From assembly GCA_965370415.1 (NCBI GenBank), contig CBDUTJ010000001.1, forward strand, positions 1 to 64,000: a stretch of DNA of 64,000 bases, written 5' to 3'. Origin of the DNA: JACNIV01 sp965370415 (lineage in GTDB: Bacteria; Cloacimonadota; Cloacimonadia; Cloacimonadales; TCS61). Below, piece by piece: positions 33,692-42,076 of the stretch (its first letter is position 1; each line of letters begins with the position of its first letter). The notes under the pieces were generated by a model, which was not told the origin of the DNA, searched no databases, and saw only the letters and a list, made by a program, of their open reading frames with translations. The position numbers and the translations under genes are program-made.

Positions 33692-36283
33692 GTGAAAAAA
33701 GTTTTAATTCTTATTGCGCTTGTAATGGTATTGGCACAACTGTATGGTAATGATCTATTGCAAAAGACGCTTCCCAACGGGATGGAAATAGTTGTAAAAG
33801 AAAATAATCTTAATGAATCGATCGGGTTCTACTGTTTTGTAAAAACCGGTTCTGTGAATGAAGGAAAATACCTGGGAGCAGGAATTTCTCATTACCTGGA
33901 ACATATTGTTTCCAGTGGAACCACCACCTTCCGCACAGAAGACGAATATGAAAAGATGGGAAAAGAAATAGGAGCACTGGTGAACGCTTATACATCTTAT
34001 ACGGTTACTGCATATTATATAGCTGTGGATAAACCATACAAAGATGAAGCCTTGAAAATACTTTCAGAACAGATGCAGGCAAGTGTTTGCGATTCCTTTG
34101 AAGTTGCACGTGAGAAACAGGTTATCCTTAAAGAGATCGTGATGCGTTCCACCCCACCACGTTCCAGGATATATCAAAGAAACAATGAGCTTGTCTATCC
34201 TAATTCCAACAGCAAATATCCTGTTATCGGCTATACGGAACTTTTCAAAACCATTTCCCGTGATGAGCTTGAAGATTATTATAAACAAAGATATGCACCA
34301 AATAATATGATATTCGTTGTTGTGGGAGATTTTATTGCAGAAGAAATGCTTTCTCAGGTAGAAGAGTCTTTTAAAGATTTTCCCAGAAAACAACTCGCTC
34401 CGGTTTATTTACCTGTTCAGAATCCCAGGTCGGGCAGCCTGGAATACATAGAAGAATTCGACGTCGAGCAGCCTGTAGTCTTTTCTACAACTATTATTCC
34501 AACTGCGGATTTTAGCGATATACCTGCCTTGAATACAACCATGGACATTCTTTTTGGAAAAAGAAAATCTCCTATCCGCTATAAACTTGTGGAAGAACTT
34601 AAACTGGTTAACTATGTTTATGGCTATGCAAGCGGAAGTGGTGTCGATACGGAAGGAACTATAGAAGTCAGTTTTGAAGCAAAAGATCCTTCCAAATTAA
34701 AGGATATCATTTCTATCATAGACAGTGAAATTGAAAAGTATAGCGAATCCGGTATAGAGCAGGAACATATCCAGAACTTTATTAACCGTATAAAAGCACA
34801 TAAACTTCTTTCCACTCCAAGTGTGGGTAGAGATGCCAATCAGATCGGTTGGACAATGATTATGTATGGAGTTCCCGATTATTATCAAGCAAACCTGGCT
34901 TTATTGGAAAAACTAACACCGGAAAAATTGCAGGATGCTATCAAAAAACATCTTCTTCCCAAAAACCGAGTCGTGTTCTATGCAGTTCCTCTTGGATCTA
35001 AATCTATCCTGGAAAAGAAAGATGAAATAGCATCGGAAAAATCTGAGATCGAGAAAATTCAATTGAAGAATAACCTTACACTTTTGTATAAGAGAAACAC
35101 CGAAAAACCACTTTTGAAATGCGTTATCCAACTTCCGATATCAAGTGATTATGAAACAATCGAAAATGCTGGAACTATCTCTTTTATGCTCGAACAGATG
35201 TTCCGCGGTTCAAAGAATTACAGCTCCCTGGATATTTCTGAATGGCTGGAAGATCATGCTGTTTCGCTGGATGTAAACACTTCCACCAAAGGAATTTTCA
35301 TCGAATTCAAATGCCTTAAAGATGATTTTGCTACCTTTAAGAAAATGCTTTTTGATGCTTTTGAAAATCCTATATTTGAAACATCTGAACTGGAACTGGC
35401 CAAAGAAGAAGTAAAAGCAGATTATAACAGATCAAAGAGTCGAGCTGAAACCGTACATAGAGATTTCATGAAATCGGTTCTTTATCCTGATTTCCGTGCC
35501 GGACTTTCCAAAGAAGAATTAAAAGATATTATAGTTAATTTAAAAGAAGAAGATCTTTTCAACCTTCACAAGGATTTTTTCAAATCCAGGGAAGTGATAA
35601 TTACTCTTTTTGGTGATATCACTCTCGATGAAGCAAAAGATATTGCCACCGAGATCAAAGCTCACATTCCCAATAAGAAGATCAATAGTGAAAAATTTTA
35701 TTCTATCACACCCGGTTTAAATGATACATTTGTGAATAGATATAAATTCGAACAGGTAAATATAGATTTGAGCTGCAAAGCACCATCCATAAATGATGAT
35801 GATTTTGAAGTAATGAATTTGATAAAAACGCTTCTTTCCGGTTCAAGAGGACGTTTGCATCAGATTGTTCGGGGAGAAAACGATCTTGCTTATTATGCAT
35901 TTGCAGAATATAATTATGGAGAAGTAGATGGATTGTTTCGTTTGATCAGTCAAACATCAATAGATAAGAAAGTTGACCTGGTTCGGGTTATGCAGAATGA
36001 ACTGGAAAAACTTAAAACTGAAGAAGTGAGTATAGAAGAAATAACCAGCGCAATTGAAGAACATGAAAAAATGATGCGCACAATTCTTAATGAGAACTCG
36101 ATGCCGTATTACATCACATATTATGAAGCAATTGGATTGGGATATGATTACATCGACAGGGTGAGCGATATTTACAGACAAATATCGCAAGAAGATATTC
36201 AGCGTGTTGCCAATAAATATTTTGAAAATGTAGCGATCATTATTTCTGAACCGGATGAAAATGTAGAGTTGATGGTGGAATAG
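33692..36283 (+). CDS. M16 family zinc peptidase (insulinase/pitrilysin-like), exported
   Basis: Signal peptide (1-19), then two M16 halves. The active half has the inverted zinc motif GISHYLEHIVSSGT (H67, E70, H71), with the further ligand Glu expected in EVAREKQVILKEIVMR near 135-150. The middle R/Y-type substrate region and the C-terminal inactive half (~430-863, RGRLHQIVRGENDLAYYAF) follow. M16 peptidases degrade peptides inside a clam-shell chamber. Translation starts at GTG 33692 with GGAGG 8 nt upstream. It is the first gene of a plus-strand run and ends before a REP-like hairpin. Confidence 0.9.
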   Translation: MKKVLILIALVMVLAQLYGNDLLQKTLPNGMEIVVKENNLNESIGFYCFVKTGSVNEGKYLGAGISHYLEHIVSSGTTTFRTEDEYEKMGKEIGALVNAYTSYTVTAYYIAVDKPYKDEALKILSEQMQASVCDSFEVAREKQVILKEIVMRSTPPRSRIYQRNNELVYPNSNSKYPVIGYTELFKTISRDELEDYYKQRYAPNNMIFVVVGDFIAEEMLSQVEESFKDFPRKQLAPVYLPVQNPRSGSLEYIEEFDVEQPVVFSTTIIPTADFSDIPALNTTMDILFGKRKSPIRYKLVEELKLVNYVYGYASGSGVDTEGTIEVSFEAKDPSKLKDIISIIDSEIEKYSESGIEQEHIQNFINRIKAHKLLSTPSVGRDANQIGWTMIMYGVPDYYQANLALLEKLTPEKLQDAIKKHLLPKNRVVFYAVPLGSKSILEKKDEIASEKSEIEKIQLKNNLTLLYKRNTEKPLLKCVIQLPISSDYETIENAGTISFMLEQMFRGSKNYSSLDISEWLEDHAVSLDVNTSTKGIFIEFKCLKDDFATFKKMLFDAFENPIFETSELELAKEEVKADYNRSKSRAETVHRDFMKSVLYPDFRAGLSKEELKDIIVNLKEEDLFNLHKDFFKSREVIITLFGDITLDEAKDIATEIKAHIPNKKINSEKFYSITPGLNDTFVNRYKFEQVNIDLSCKAPSINDDDFEVMNLIKTLLSGSRGRLHQIVRGENDLAYYAFAEYNYGEVDGLFRLISQTSIDKKVDLVRVMQNELEKLKTEEVSIEEITSAIEEHEKMMRTILNENSMPYYITYYEAIGLGYDYIDRVSDIYRQISQEDIQRVANKYFENVAIIISEPDENVELMVE

Positions 36284-36328
36284 TGTGGAACTCACCCTGC
36301 TGTTTGTCTTTCTGTATCCAAGTTCTTG

Positions 36329-36350
36329 TTCCCAAGCCCCAGCTTGGGAA
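36329..36350. repeat. REP-like palindrome left of transposase
   Basis: TTCCCAAGC cccaGCTTGGGAA stem followed by TAAAAAAAG, just before the REP-associated transposase gene. It belongs to the GTTCCCAAR family also found at 16323 and 21218, and may also end the M16 peptidase transcript. Confidence 0.65.
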
Positions 36351-36365
36351 TAAAAAAAGAGAATT

Positions 36366-36905
36366 ATGAGAAGCAGATATAAAATTCTAATAAATAATGA
36401 TAAATTGTATTTTCTGACGATATCAATTGTTGAGATGATACCGATTTTTACAAATTCTGAATATATGAATATCATAATTGAAAATTTCAAATTCTACCAA
36501 AAAAATCAGCAATTAAAGATTTATAGTTATGTTATTATGGATAATCATCTTCATATCATTACCTCACATAAAAATAATTTAATTCAGAAGATACAAAATT
36601 TTAAAAGTTTTACTGCAAAAGAAATTCTAAAACAGCTTCAAACAGATAAGAGAAAATTGATATTAAATATACTGAAGCAATTTAAAAAGGACTATAAAAC
36701 TGAATCATCTTATCAATTATGGCAGGAAGGAAATTTTCCAAAACAGATTCAGAATATTGAGATGTTTAATCAAAAAGTTGAATATATTCATTACAATCCT
36801 GTTCGGAGAGGATTAGTCTCTAATGAACTACACTGGGTTTATTCCAGTGCGAAGAATTTTGCAGGATTGGAAGTTAACTTTGAAGTAGATAAATTAGATG
36901 ATTAA
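36366..36905 (+). CDS. REP-associated tyrosine transposase (RAYT, Y1 family)
   Basis: A 179-aa HUH-type single-strand nuclease. YSYVIMDNHLHIITSHK holds the HUH motif (His-Leu-His) and KVEYIHYNPVRRGLV holds the catalytic Tyr in the order typical of RAYT/TnpA_REP proteins. These enzymes cut and join single-stranded DNA at REP palindromes and are usually domesticated single-copy genes. Palindromes flank the gene (36329-36350; 36920-36945; 36964-36991), and related ones occur elsewhere in the window. Its length is close to the family norm and it appears intact. Confidence 0.9.
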   Translation: MRSRYKILINNDKLYFLTISIVEMIPIFTNSEYMNIIIENFKFYQKNQQLKIYSYVIMDNHLHIITSHKNNLIQKIQNFKSFTAKEILKQLQTDKRKLILNILKQFKKDYKTESSYQLWQEGNFPKQIQNIEMFNQKVEYIHYNPVRRGLVSNELHWVYSSAKNFAGLEVNFEVDKLDD

Positions 36906-36919
36906 AGTGAATTCTGTAA

Positions 36920-36945
36920 GGTTACAAAGCTAAGGCTTTGTAACC
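36920..36945. repeat. REP-like palindrome right of transposase
   Basis: GGTTACAAAGC taag GCTTTGTAACC, a perfect 11-bp stem. It is the same family as GGTTACCAAG...TTGGTAACC at 16173 and 21183. Confidence 0.7.
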
Positions 36946-36963
36946 AGAAATAAAAATATTAGT

Positions 36964-36991
36964 TCCGTCCGAACCAGAAGATTCGGACGGA
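36964..36991 (+). promoter_or_regulatory. Hairpin touching the ribosome binding site
   Basis: TCCGTCCGAA pairs with TTCGGACGGA (10 bp). The end of the 3' arm overlaps the GGAGGAG ribosome binding site (36989-36995) of the gene starting at 37004, so the fold could reduce its translation. It may instead be just another palindromic repeat. Confidence 0.45.
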
Positions 36992-37003
36992 GGAGAAAAA
37001 ATA

Positions 37004-37768
37004 ATGTTTGCTGAATTTAATTTTAAGTATGACTCTCCAATAGTTTGTACTGCTATTCACAACGGGCATGACCTTTCTGAAGCTGTAAAAAAGAACCTGG
37101 CAATCTCCAAACAAACTCAATTTTATGAAGAAGATCCTTTTACAGAAAGATTCACCAAAATATGTAATAATCGAATTATTGTTAATACCAGCAGGTTCGA
37201 AGTGGATCTGAATAGGTCACGGGAAAAAAGCGTTTACCTGAAACCGAAAGATGCTTGGGGTTTAAGCGTATGGAAAAACCCTCCAACGAAAGAAGTTCTA
37301 AAGGAATCTTACAGGAAATATGAAGGATTCTATAGAATTGTAAAACATCACTTTCTGGAAATGGAAAAAAAATTCGGTAAATTTTTCGTTTATGATATCC
37401 ATTCTTACAATCATCGACGAAACGGTATTAAAGCACCTGCCGACAATCCCTCGAAGAACCCGGAGATAATTCTGGGAACTAATAATATGCCCGAAAAATG
37501 GATACCACTGGTTTATGAAATTCAACATAAACTTCAGAAATACGATTTTTTTAATAGAAACCTGGATGTTCGTATTAATGTTAAATTTGCAGGTGGACAT
37601 TTTTCGCGCTGGATACACAGGAATTTCCCTGATTCTGCCTGCTGTCTTGCCATTGAATTCAAGAAAATATTTATGGATGAATGGACTGGTGAACTCGATG
37701 AATTGAAATTGAATGAACTCAGAAATGCTTTGGCTTCAACTTTACCAGAGATAGTTAATAAACTATGA
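37004..37768 (+). CDS. N-formylglutamate amidohydrolase family protein
   Basis: A 254-aa cytoplasmic protein. CTAIHNGHD near 15-23, IIVNTSRFEVDLNRSREKSVYL near 58-79 and FVYDIHSYNHRRNG near 128-141 match the metal- and substrate-binding blocks of the HutG-type N-formylglutamate amidohydrolase family, which releases formate or similar groups from acyl-amino acids. No histidine-degradation genes are nearby, so the true substrate is uncertain. The start ATG has GGAGGAG upstream. It is followed 12 nt later by tRNA-Gly. Confidence 0.8.
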   Translation: MFAEFNFKYDSPIVCTAIHNGHDLSEAVKKNLAISKQTQFYEEDPFTERFTKICNNRIIVNTSRFEVDLNRSREKSVYLKPKDAWGLSVWKNPPTKEVLKESYRKYEGFYRIVKHHFLEMEKKFGKFFVYDIHSYNHRRNGIKAPADNPSKNPEIILGTNNMPEKWIPLVYEIQHKLQKYDFFNRNLDVRINVKFAGGHFSRWIHRNFPDSACCLAIEFKKIFMDEWTGELDELKLNELRNALASTLPEIVNKL

Positions 37769-37780
37769 ATTAGATATTCA

Positions 37781-37856
37781 GCGGGTTTAGCTCAGTTGGT
37801 AGAGCATCAGCTTCCCAAGCTGAAGGTCACGGGTTCGAGCCCCGCAACCCGCTCCA
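37781..37856 (+). tRNA. tRNA-Gly (CCC anticodon)
   Basis: A 76-nt cloverleaf: acceptor stem GCGGGTT/AACCCGC, D arm GCTCAGTTGGTAGAGC, anticodon stem TCAGC/GCTGA with loop TTCCCAA (anticodon CCC), T arm with GGTTCGAGC, and encoded CCA at 37854-37856. Confidence 0.95.
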
Positions 37857-37893
37857 TTAAAAAATTATTAGAATGAATTCAAGGAGAATTTGA

Positions 37894-38391
37894 ATGGTAG
37901 CTGCAAGGTTTTTCAAGAGAATGGAAAGTACTGTCGGTAAATTATTGCTTCTGGCTTCAGAGGATAAATTGATTGAAATTAAATTTGACCGATTAATAAC
38001 AAATTACGAGTTTTATGAAAATATTGAAGAAAATATTGAGCTTCCAATATTTCTTGATACTGAATTACAATTAGATGAATATTTCAGGGGAAAAAGAAAA
38101 TCATTTTCTATTCCCATTATCTTGAATGGAACAGAATTTCAGCAAAAAGTATGGAAACAATTACAATCGATACCATATGGAGAAACGATCTCTTACCAGG
38201 AATTAGCTGAGAGAATTGGAGATAAGAAAAAAGCTCGTGCTGTTGGTGCCGCTAATGGAAAGAATCCCATCCCAATTATCGTTCCATGCCACAGAGTAAT
38301 CTCTAAAGATGGCAGTTTAGGTGGTTTTGGAGGAGGAGTACCCGTAAAAAGGTATCTCCTGGAAATGGAAAGAAGAGTTTCCAGAAAATAG
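37894..38391 (+). CDS. ogt: Methylated-DNA-[protein]-cysteine S-methyltransferase
   Basis: Removes alkyl groups from O6-alkylguanine by moving them to its own Cys. The 165-aa protein has the N-terminal ESTVGKLLLLAS domain and the catalytic block IPIIVPCHRVISKDGSLGGF, with acceptor Cys in PCHRV. The helix-turn-helix GETISYQELAERIG and the KKARAVGAANGKNP stretch precede it. It is of the stand-alone Ogt/MGMT size. It converges with the lipoprotein gene at 38397, leaving only 5 nt between stops. Confidence 0.93.
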   Translation: MVAARFFKRMESTVGKLLLLASEDKLIEIKFDRLITNYEFYENIEENIELPIFLDTELQLDEYFRGKRKSFSIPIILNGTEFQQKVWKQLQSIPYGETISYQELAERIGDKKKARAVGAANGKNPIPIIVPCHRVISKDGSLGGFGGGVPVKRYLLEMERRVSRK

Positions 38392-38396
38392 CTCTT

Positions 38397-38795
38397 TTAT
38401 TTAACTTTCTCTACCCAGTAATTTGCAATCAAGTGAAGATCGTTTTTAAGTACCTCACCCAAATTGACAGCTGCAGAATAAGTAAGAAATCCGGTAATTC
38501 TGAGTCTGTGAAATAATTCTTCGTCTTTGTATCTTTTTGTCATGCTGGTTTTGTAACCATGTCTTGATAGAACTTCTTGTGTATCTTCCACAATGTATAT
38601 ATCTTTGCTGGCAACTAGTTGAAGCTGAAAGTCTTTTTCTTCGATCACAACCGGTTCTTCTTTTATGGGTTCTATTACCTGTTCTTCAACAGGTTCTGGA
38701 GCAACAGTTTCTGCAGGTTTTTCTACTTCTTTCTTACCACAGCTTCCCAGAATGATGAGTATAAAAAGAAGTATGAGATATATTACCTTTTTCAT
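38397..38795 (-). CDS. Lipoprotein with SPOR-like domain
   Basis: The N-terminus is a lipoprotein signal (hydrophobic run then ILGSC). An acidic/proline-rich linker (about 23-55) leads to a ~75-aa C-terminal domain, DFQLQLVASKDIYIVEDTQ ... RHGYKTSMTKRYKDEELFHRL, which has the strand-helix pattern of SPOR domains that bind denuded peptidoglycan glycans. I choose ATG 38795, with AGGGAG five bases upstream, over GTG 38801, which overlaps that site. It may work at the division site or in the envelope. Confidence 0.65.
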   Translation of the reverse strand: MKKVIYLILLFILIILGSCGKKEVEKPAETVAPEPVEEQVIEPIKEEPVVIEEKDFQLQLVASKDIYIVEDTQEVLSRHGYKTSMTKRYKDEELFHRLRITGFLTYSAAVNLGEVLKNDLHLIANYWVEKVK

Positions 38796-38876
38796 GATCA
38801 CTCCCTAAAGCTTTAATATACTCTATTCTATTTGATTCAAAATAAAGTCAATGTTTTTTAGTTTTTCTCTGTTTGT

Positions 38877-38892
38877 TCAACCGTCCCGGTTG
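38877..38892. repeat. Short palindrome downstream of htpG
   Basis: TCAACCG tc CGGTTGA hairpin beyond the htpG stop. No T-run follows in the minus-strand sense, so it is more like a small palindromic repeat than a terminator. Confidence 0.4.
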
Positions 38893-38928
38893 AGCGAATG
38901 ATGTATTTCTCCTCTTTTTACTGAACTG

Positions 38929-40941
38929 TTATTTTATCAACTTTAATATCTTATTCGCTTTTTCGATGAAAGCCTGTAACTCTTTACCGGAGAATCTTTT
39001 CTGTTCTAAAAGTGCAAGTTCATGAATGTATTTCACCAGTAGTTCTACTTTATCTTTTTTTCCTTTTTCTGCAAGTTTAAGAATGCTTTTAATAGTTTCG
39101 TTTTCGGGATTAACAATGAGGGTATGGTTCTTCAGCATATCGAAATCGGTGGATTGCTGTAGATAGTTCATCTCCTGGAAACGGCGGGTAAATTCGTTGA
39201 AAACGATCATAGCTGGAATGTTTTCTGATTTGAGATGTTTGGTTTCTGTTTTTATATCGAAGTAAGTATTTTTCAAAATTTCAGCATAAGCATCTTCACC
39301 CAGTTTTTCTCGGGCAGATGGTGTTATTTCGTATGATTTGATGTAGGTAAAATCATCTTGCGTTCTAATGAAAGGAGCCAGAATCGAAACTGCTTCCGGA
39401 TATTTTTTAATGAATTCACCATAACTGTCTTTACTGTAACTGGCTTCAATTTTTTCGTTTAAAATACTATTGAATATTTCCTGTATTTTATCGGAAATTG
39501 TTTTATTGGCAGCATCCACAACTTCCCTTTTATCTTTATCTATCAGGTTCTCGTTGATCTCGGAATCGATACGGATAAAAGTAACATCTCGATTTTTCAT
39601 TTCCATATCCTGAAACAAGTGGTTATCCAGGAATGAAGAAGAGAAGATCACTTCAATGCCTTGTTCTTTCATCAGCTTCAAGTAGGAAACTTGAGTGTCT
39701 TCACTTTGAGCGTAATATATCTTCTGAGGTTTATCTTTGGATTTATTTCTTTCCTGGTATTCTTTCACGGTTACAAAATCTTCCTGTGAGGATTTGAAGA
39801 TAATAATATCTTTCATTGATTCATTGAATTTTTCATTTGTAAGAATACCATATTTGATAAAGTGGTTAATATCTTCCCAGAATCCTTCGTATTTTTTTCG
39901 GTCAGATTTGAATATATCTTGCAGACTGTCTGCCACTTTCTTAATGATAAATTGAGATATTTTGGCAACCTGCTGATCTTGCTGTAGAAAGCTGCGGGAA
40001 ACGTTCAACGGTATGTCGGGAATATCGATACCACCACGCAGAAGAAGGAGGAATTCGGGAATGATTCCTTTCAGGTCGTCTGCCACAAATACATTATTAC
40101 AGAATAACTTAACTTTACCGGTATTAATGTCTATCTGGTTTTTGATCTTGGGAAAATACAGTATCCCTTTCAGGTTGAAGGGAAAATCTACATTGAGATG
40201 TATCCAGAAGAGCGGATCATTGTAGTCATTGAATAATTTCTTATAAAATTCTTTGTATTCTTCTTCGGTTACATCTTTCGGTTTGCGTAGCCACAAAGCT
40301 TCTTTCTGATTTACAATTTCTTTGTTGAATTCGATGGGGAAAGGTGTGAAATTGCTGTATGTTTCTACCAATTCTATAATCTTGTGGTCTTCTATATATG
40401 CGTTACTGTCTTTGTTCAAATATACTGTAACTGTTGTTCCTACTTTACTCCGTTTGCCTTCTTTCAGTGTAAATTCTATGTCGCCTTCACATTCCCATAA
40501 GGCAGGTTTGGAGTTCTTTTTTTGGGAAAGAGAATCGATAGTAACTTTCTTTGCTACCATGAATGTAGAATAAAATCCCAATCCAAAATGGCCAATGAGG
40601 TTTGCTTGCTTATCTTTAAATTTTTCCACAAAATCTTCTGCACCCGAAAAAGCGATCTGATTGATATATTTCTTTACTTCCACAGCGGTCATACCAATTC
40701 CGTAATCTATAACCTCAATTGTGTTCTTCTTTTTATCGACTTTGATCTCGATCTTCTGGTCTTTTTCATCAAGATCGGGTTCTATGGCTTTTCTTTTGCT
40801 GATAGCATCCACAGCATTGGAAATCAATTCTCTTAGAAAAATATCATGTTCCGAATAAAGCCATTTTTTTATGATAGGAAAAATATTTTCTGTATGAATG
40901 GATAGCTTTCCTGATTTGTTAGTTTGTTTTGATTCGTTCAT
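38929..40941 (-). CDS. htpG: Molecular chaperone HtpG (Hsp90)
   Basis: Cytoplasmic Hsp90 chaperone. The ATP domain shows HTENIFPIIKKWLYSEHDIF, LRELISNAVDA (ATP-binding Asn/Asp), DYGIGMTAVEV and IGHFGLGFYSTFMVA. The middle domain has EALWLRKP and RGGIDIPDIPLNVSRSFLQQ, and a C-terminal dimerisation region ends near residue 670, slightly longer than E. coli HtpG (624 aa). It is transcribed alone between a terminator upstream (41019-41041) and the lipoprotein gene. Confidence 0.95.
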   Translation of the reverse strand: MNESKQTNKSGKLSIHTENIFPIIKKWLYSEHDIFLRELISNAVDAISKRKAIEPDLDEKDQKIEIKVDKKKNTIEVIDYGIGMTAVEVKKYINQIAFSGAEDFVEKFKDKQANLIGHFGLGFYSTFMVAKKVTIDSLSQKKNSKPALWECEGDIEFTLKEGKRSKVGTTVTVYLNKDSNAYIEDHKIIELVETYSNFTPFPIEFNKEIVNQKEALWLRKPKDVTEEEYKEFYKKLFNDYNDPLFWIHLNVDFPFNLKGILYFPKIKNQIDINTGKVKLFCNNVFVADDLKGIIPEFLLLLRGGIDIPDIPLNVSRSFLQQDQQVAKISQFIIKKVADSLQDIFKSDRKKYEGFWEDINHFIKYGILTNEKFNESMKDIIIFKSSQEDFVTVKEYQERNKSKDKPQKIYYAQSEDTQVSYLKLMKEQGIEVIFSSSFLDNHLFQDMEMKNRDVTFIRIDSEINENLIDKDKREVVDAANKTISDKIQEIFNSILNEKIEASYSKDSYGEFIKKYPEAVSILAPFIRTQDDFTYIKSYEITPSAREKLGEDAYAEILKNTYFDIKTETKHLKSENIPAMIVFNEFTRRFQEMNYLQQSTDFDMLKNHTLIVNPENETIKSILKLAEKGKKDKVELLVKYIHELALLEQKRFSGKELQAFIEKANKILKLIK

Positions 40942-41018
40942 TATAACTCCTTAAATTCTATCTTTTATATTTAAAGGATAAAATAATCAGAAGCCTTTAC
41001 ATGTCAAAATAAAAAATT

Positions 41019-41041
41019 AGCACTCCTATAAAAGGAGTGCT
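41019..41041 (-). terminator. Rho-independent terminator after pyrR
   Basis: AGCACTCC tataaaa GGAGTGCT stem with AAAAAATT on the plus-strand left side, so a minus-strand transcript reads stem then AATTTTTT. It ends the pyrR transcript 26 nt past its stop. Confidence 0.85.
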
Positions 41042-41066
41042 GAGAAAGATCGTAAGATAATATATT

Positions 41067-41606
41067 TTATTCGTTTAGCATCACTCGCACTTTTTCATCC
41101 TCATCGGTATCATCGAAAGAAACTTTAATGATCTCTTCGCTGGAAGTAGGCACGAACCTGCCAATGTAATCTGCTTTAACCGGCATTTCATGATGACCTC
41201 TGTCAATCAGGACTGCCAGTTGGATCTGCTGGGGTCGTCCAAAATCCAGAACCCCGTCGATAGCAGCACGAACCGTTCTACCTGTATAAAGTACATCATC
41301 TACTAAGATCACCCTTTTTCCTTTAACATCAAAATTTATTTCTGAACCTTTCATAACCGGTTGCTCGGCAATAAGCGAAAGATCATCGCGGTACAACGAA
41401 ATATCCAGTATACCAACCGGGATATCTACACCTTCAATTTCCTTGAGGTAGGAAGCTAATCTTGTAGCCATGGGAACTCCTCGGCTTCGTATTCCTATTA
41501 GTTGAACATTTCCCAGCCCTTTATTGAATTCGATAATTTCATAAGCCATCCGTTTTAAAGTCCTTTCAATGGCTATCTCATTCATAATCAGACTTTTTAC
41601 TTTCAT
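41067..41606 (-). CDS. pyrR: PyrR-type uracil phosphoribosyltransferase/regulator
   Basis: A 179-aa protein of the PyrR family, which in many bacteria regulates pyrimidine genes by RNA attenuation and may have uracil phosphoribosyltransferase activity. The PRPP-binding loop is VILVDDVLYTGRTVRAAID, and LIGIRSRGVPMATRLA and LAVLIDRGHHEMPVKADYIG are also diagnostic. Its ATG overlaps the TGA of the histidine kinase fragment by ATGA, so it is translationally coupled to it. No other pyrimidine gene or attenuator is visible here. Confidence 0.92.
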   Translation of the reverse strand: MKVKSLIMNEIAIERTLKRMAYEIIEFNKGLGNVQLIGIRSRGVPMATRLASYLKEIEGVDIPVGILDISLYRDDLSLIAEQPVMKGSEINFDVKGKRVILVDDVLYTGRTVRAAIDGVLDFGRPQQIQLAVLIDRGHHEMPVKADYIGRFVPTSSEEIIKVSFDDTDEDEKVRVMLNE

Positions 41607-42076
41607 TTTCTCTCCTTTTTATTTAATTCTTTAAATTCAAGTTTGAAATGAGCTCCATTAGATCCGTTAAATTCCATTTTTCCGTTCAATTGATTAGTGA
41701 GAATCCTAATCAAATCCAATCCAAATGTTCCGGATTTTTTAACTTCTATATCATGCGGGAATGGTACTCCATTATTACCTGCCTGCAAAATGAATTTTTC
41801 ACCTTCTTCTTGCATCTGAACAAATATTTCTCCTTTTTGTTTTTTGGGAAATGCATATTTCAAGGAGTTAGAAATAATTTCGTTGATTATTAAACCACAA
41901 GAAATTGCGGAATTTATGTTCAAGAAAATATTATTTATTTCAATTTGAAGAATAATTTTTCTTTTATTAACGCCATACGTTCCAAATAAATAATCCGCCA
42001 GATCTTTTACATACCTGTTAAAGTCTACTGAAGCAAGGTTATCCGAAAGGTATAATTTTTCGTGAACCAAAGACAT
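41603..42076 (-). CDS. Histidine kinase C-terminal part (frameshifted from 42039)
   Basis: A 157-aa ORF that begins MSLVHEKLY and contains CGLIINEIISNSLKYAF, the N-box of a HATPase_c domain, and a FGLDLIRILTNQLNG G-box-like stretch. The intact paralogue at 43781 has the same MSLVHEKLYRSKD in mid-protein, so this ORF is the ATPase half of a kinase whose N-terminal part is the ORF 42039-43757 in another reading frame. Frame switch occurs around A8 at about 42111-42118. Alone it would be inactive. It may be a pseudogene, a sequencing error or a slippage product. Confidence 0.7.
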   Translation of the reverse strand: MSLVHEKLYLSDNLASVDFNRYVKDLADYLFGTYGVNKRKIILQIEINNIFLNINSAISCGLIINEIISNSLKYAFPKKQKGEIFVQMQEEGEKFILQAGNNGVPFPHDIEVKKSGTFGLDLIRILTNQLNGKMEFNGSNGAHFKLEFKELNKKERK

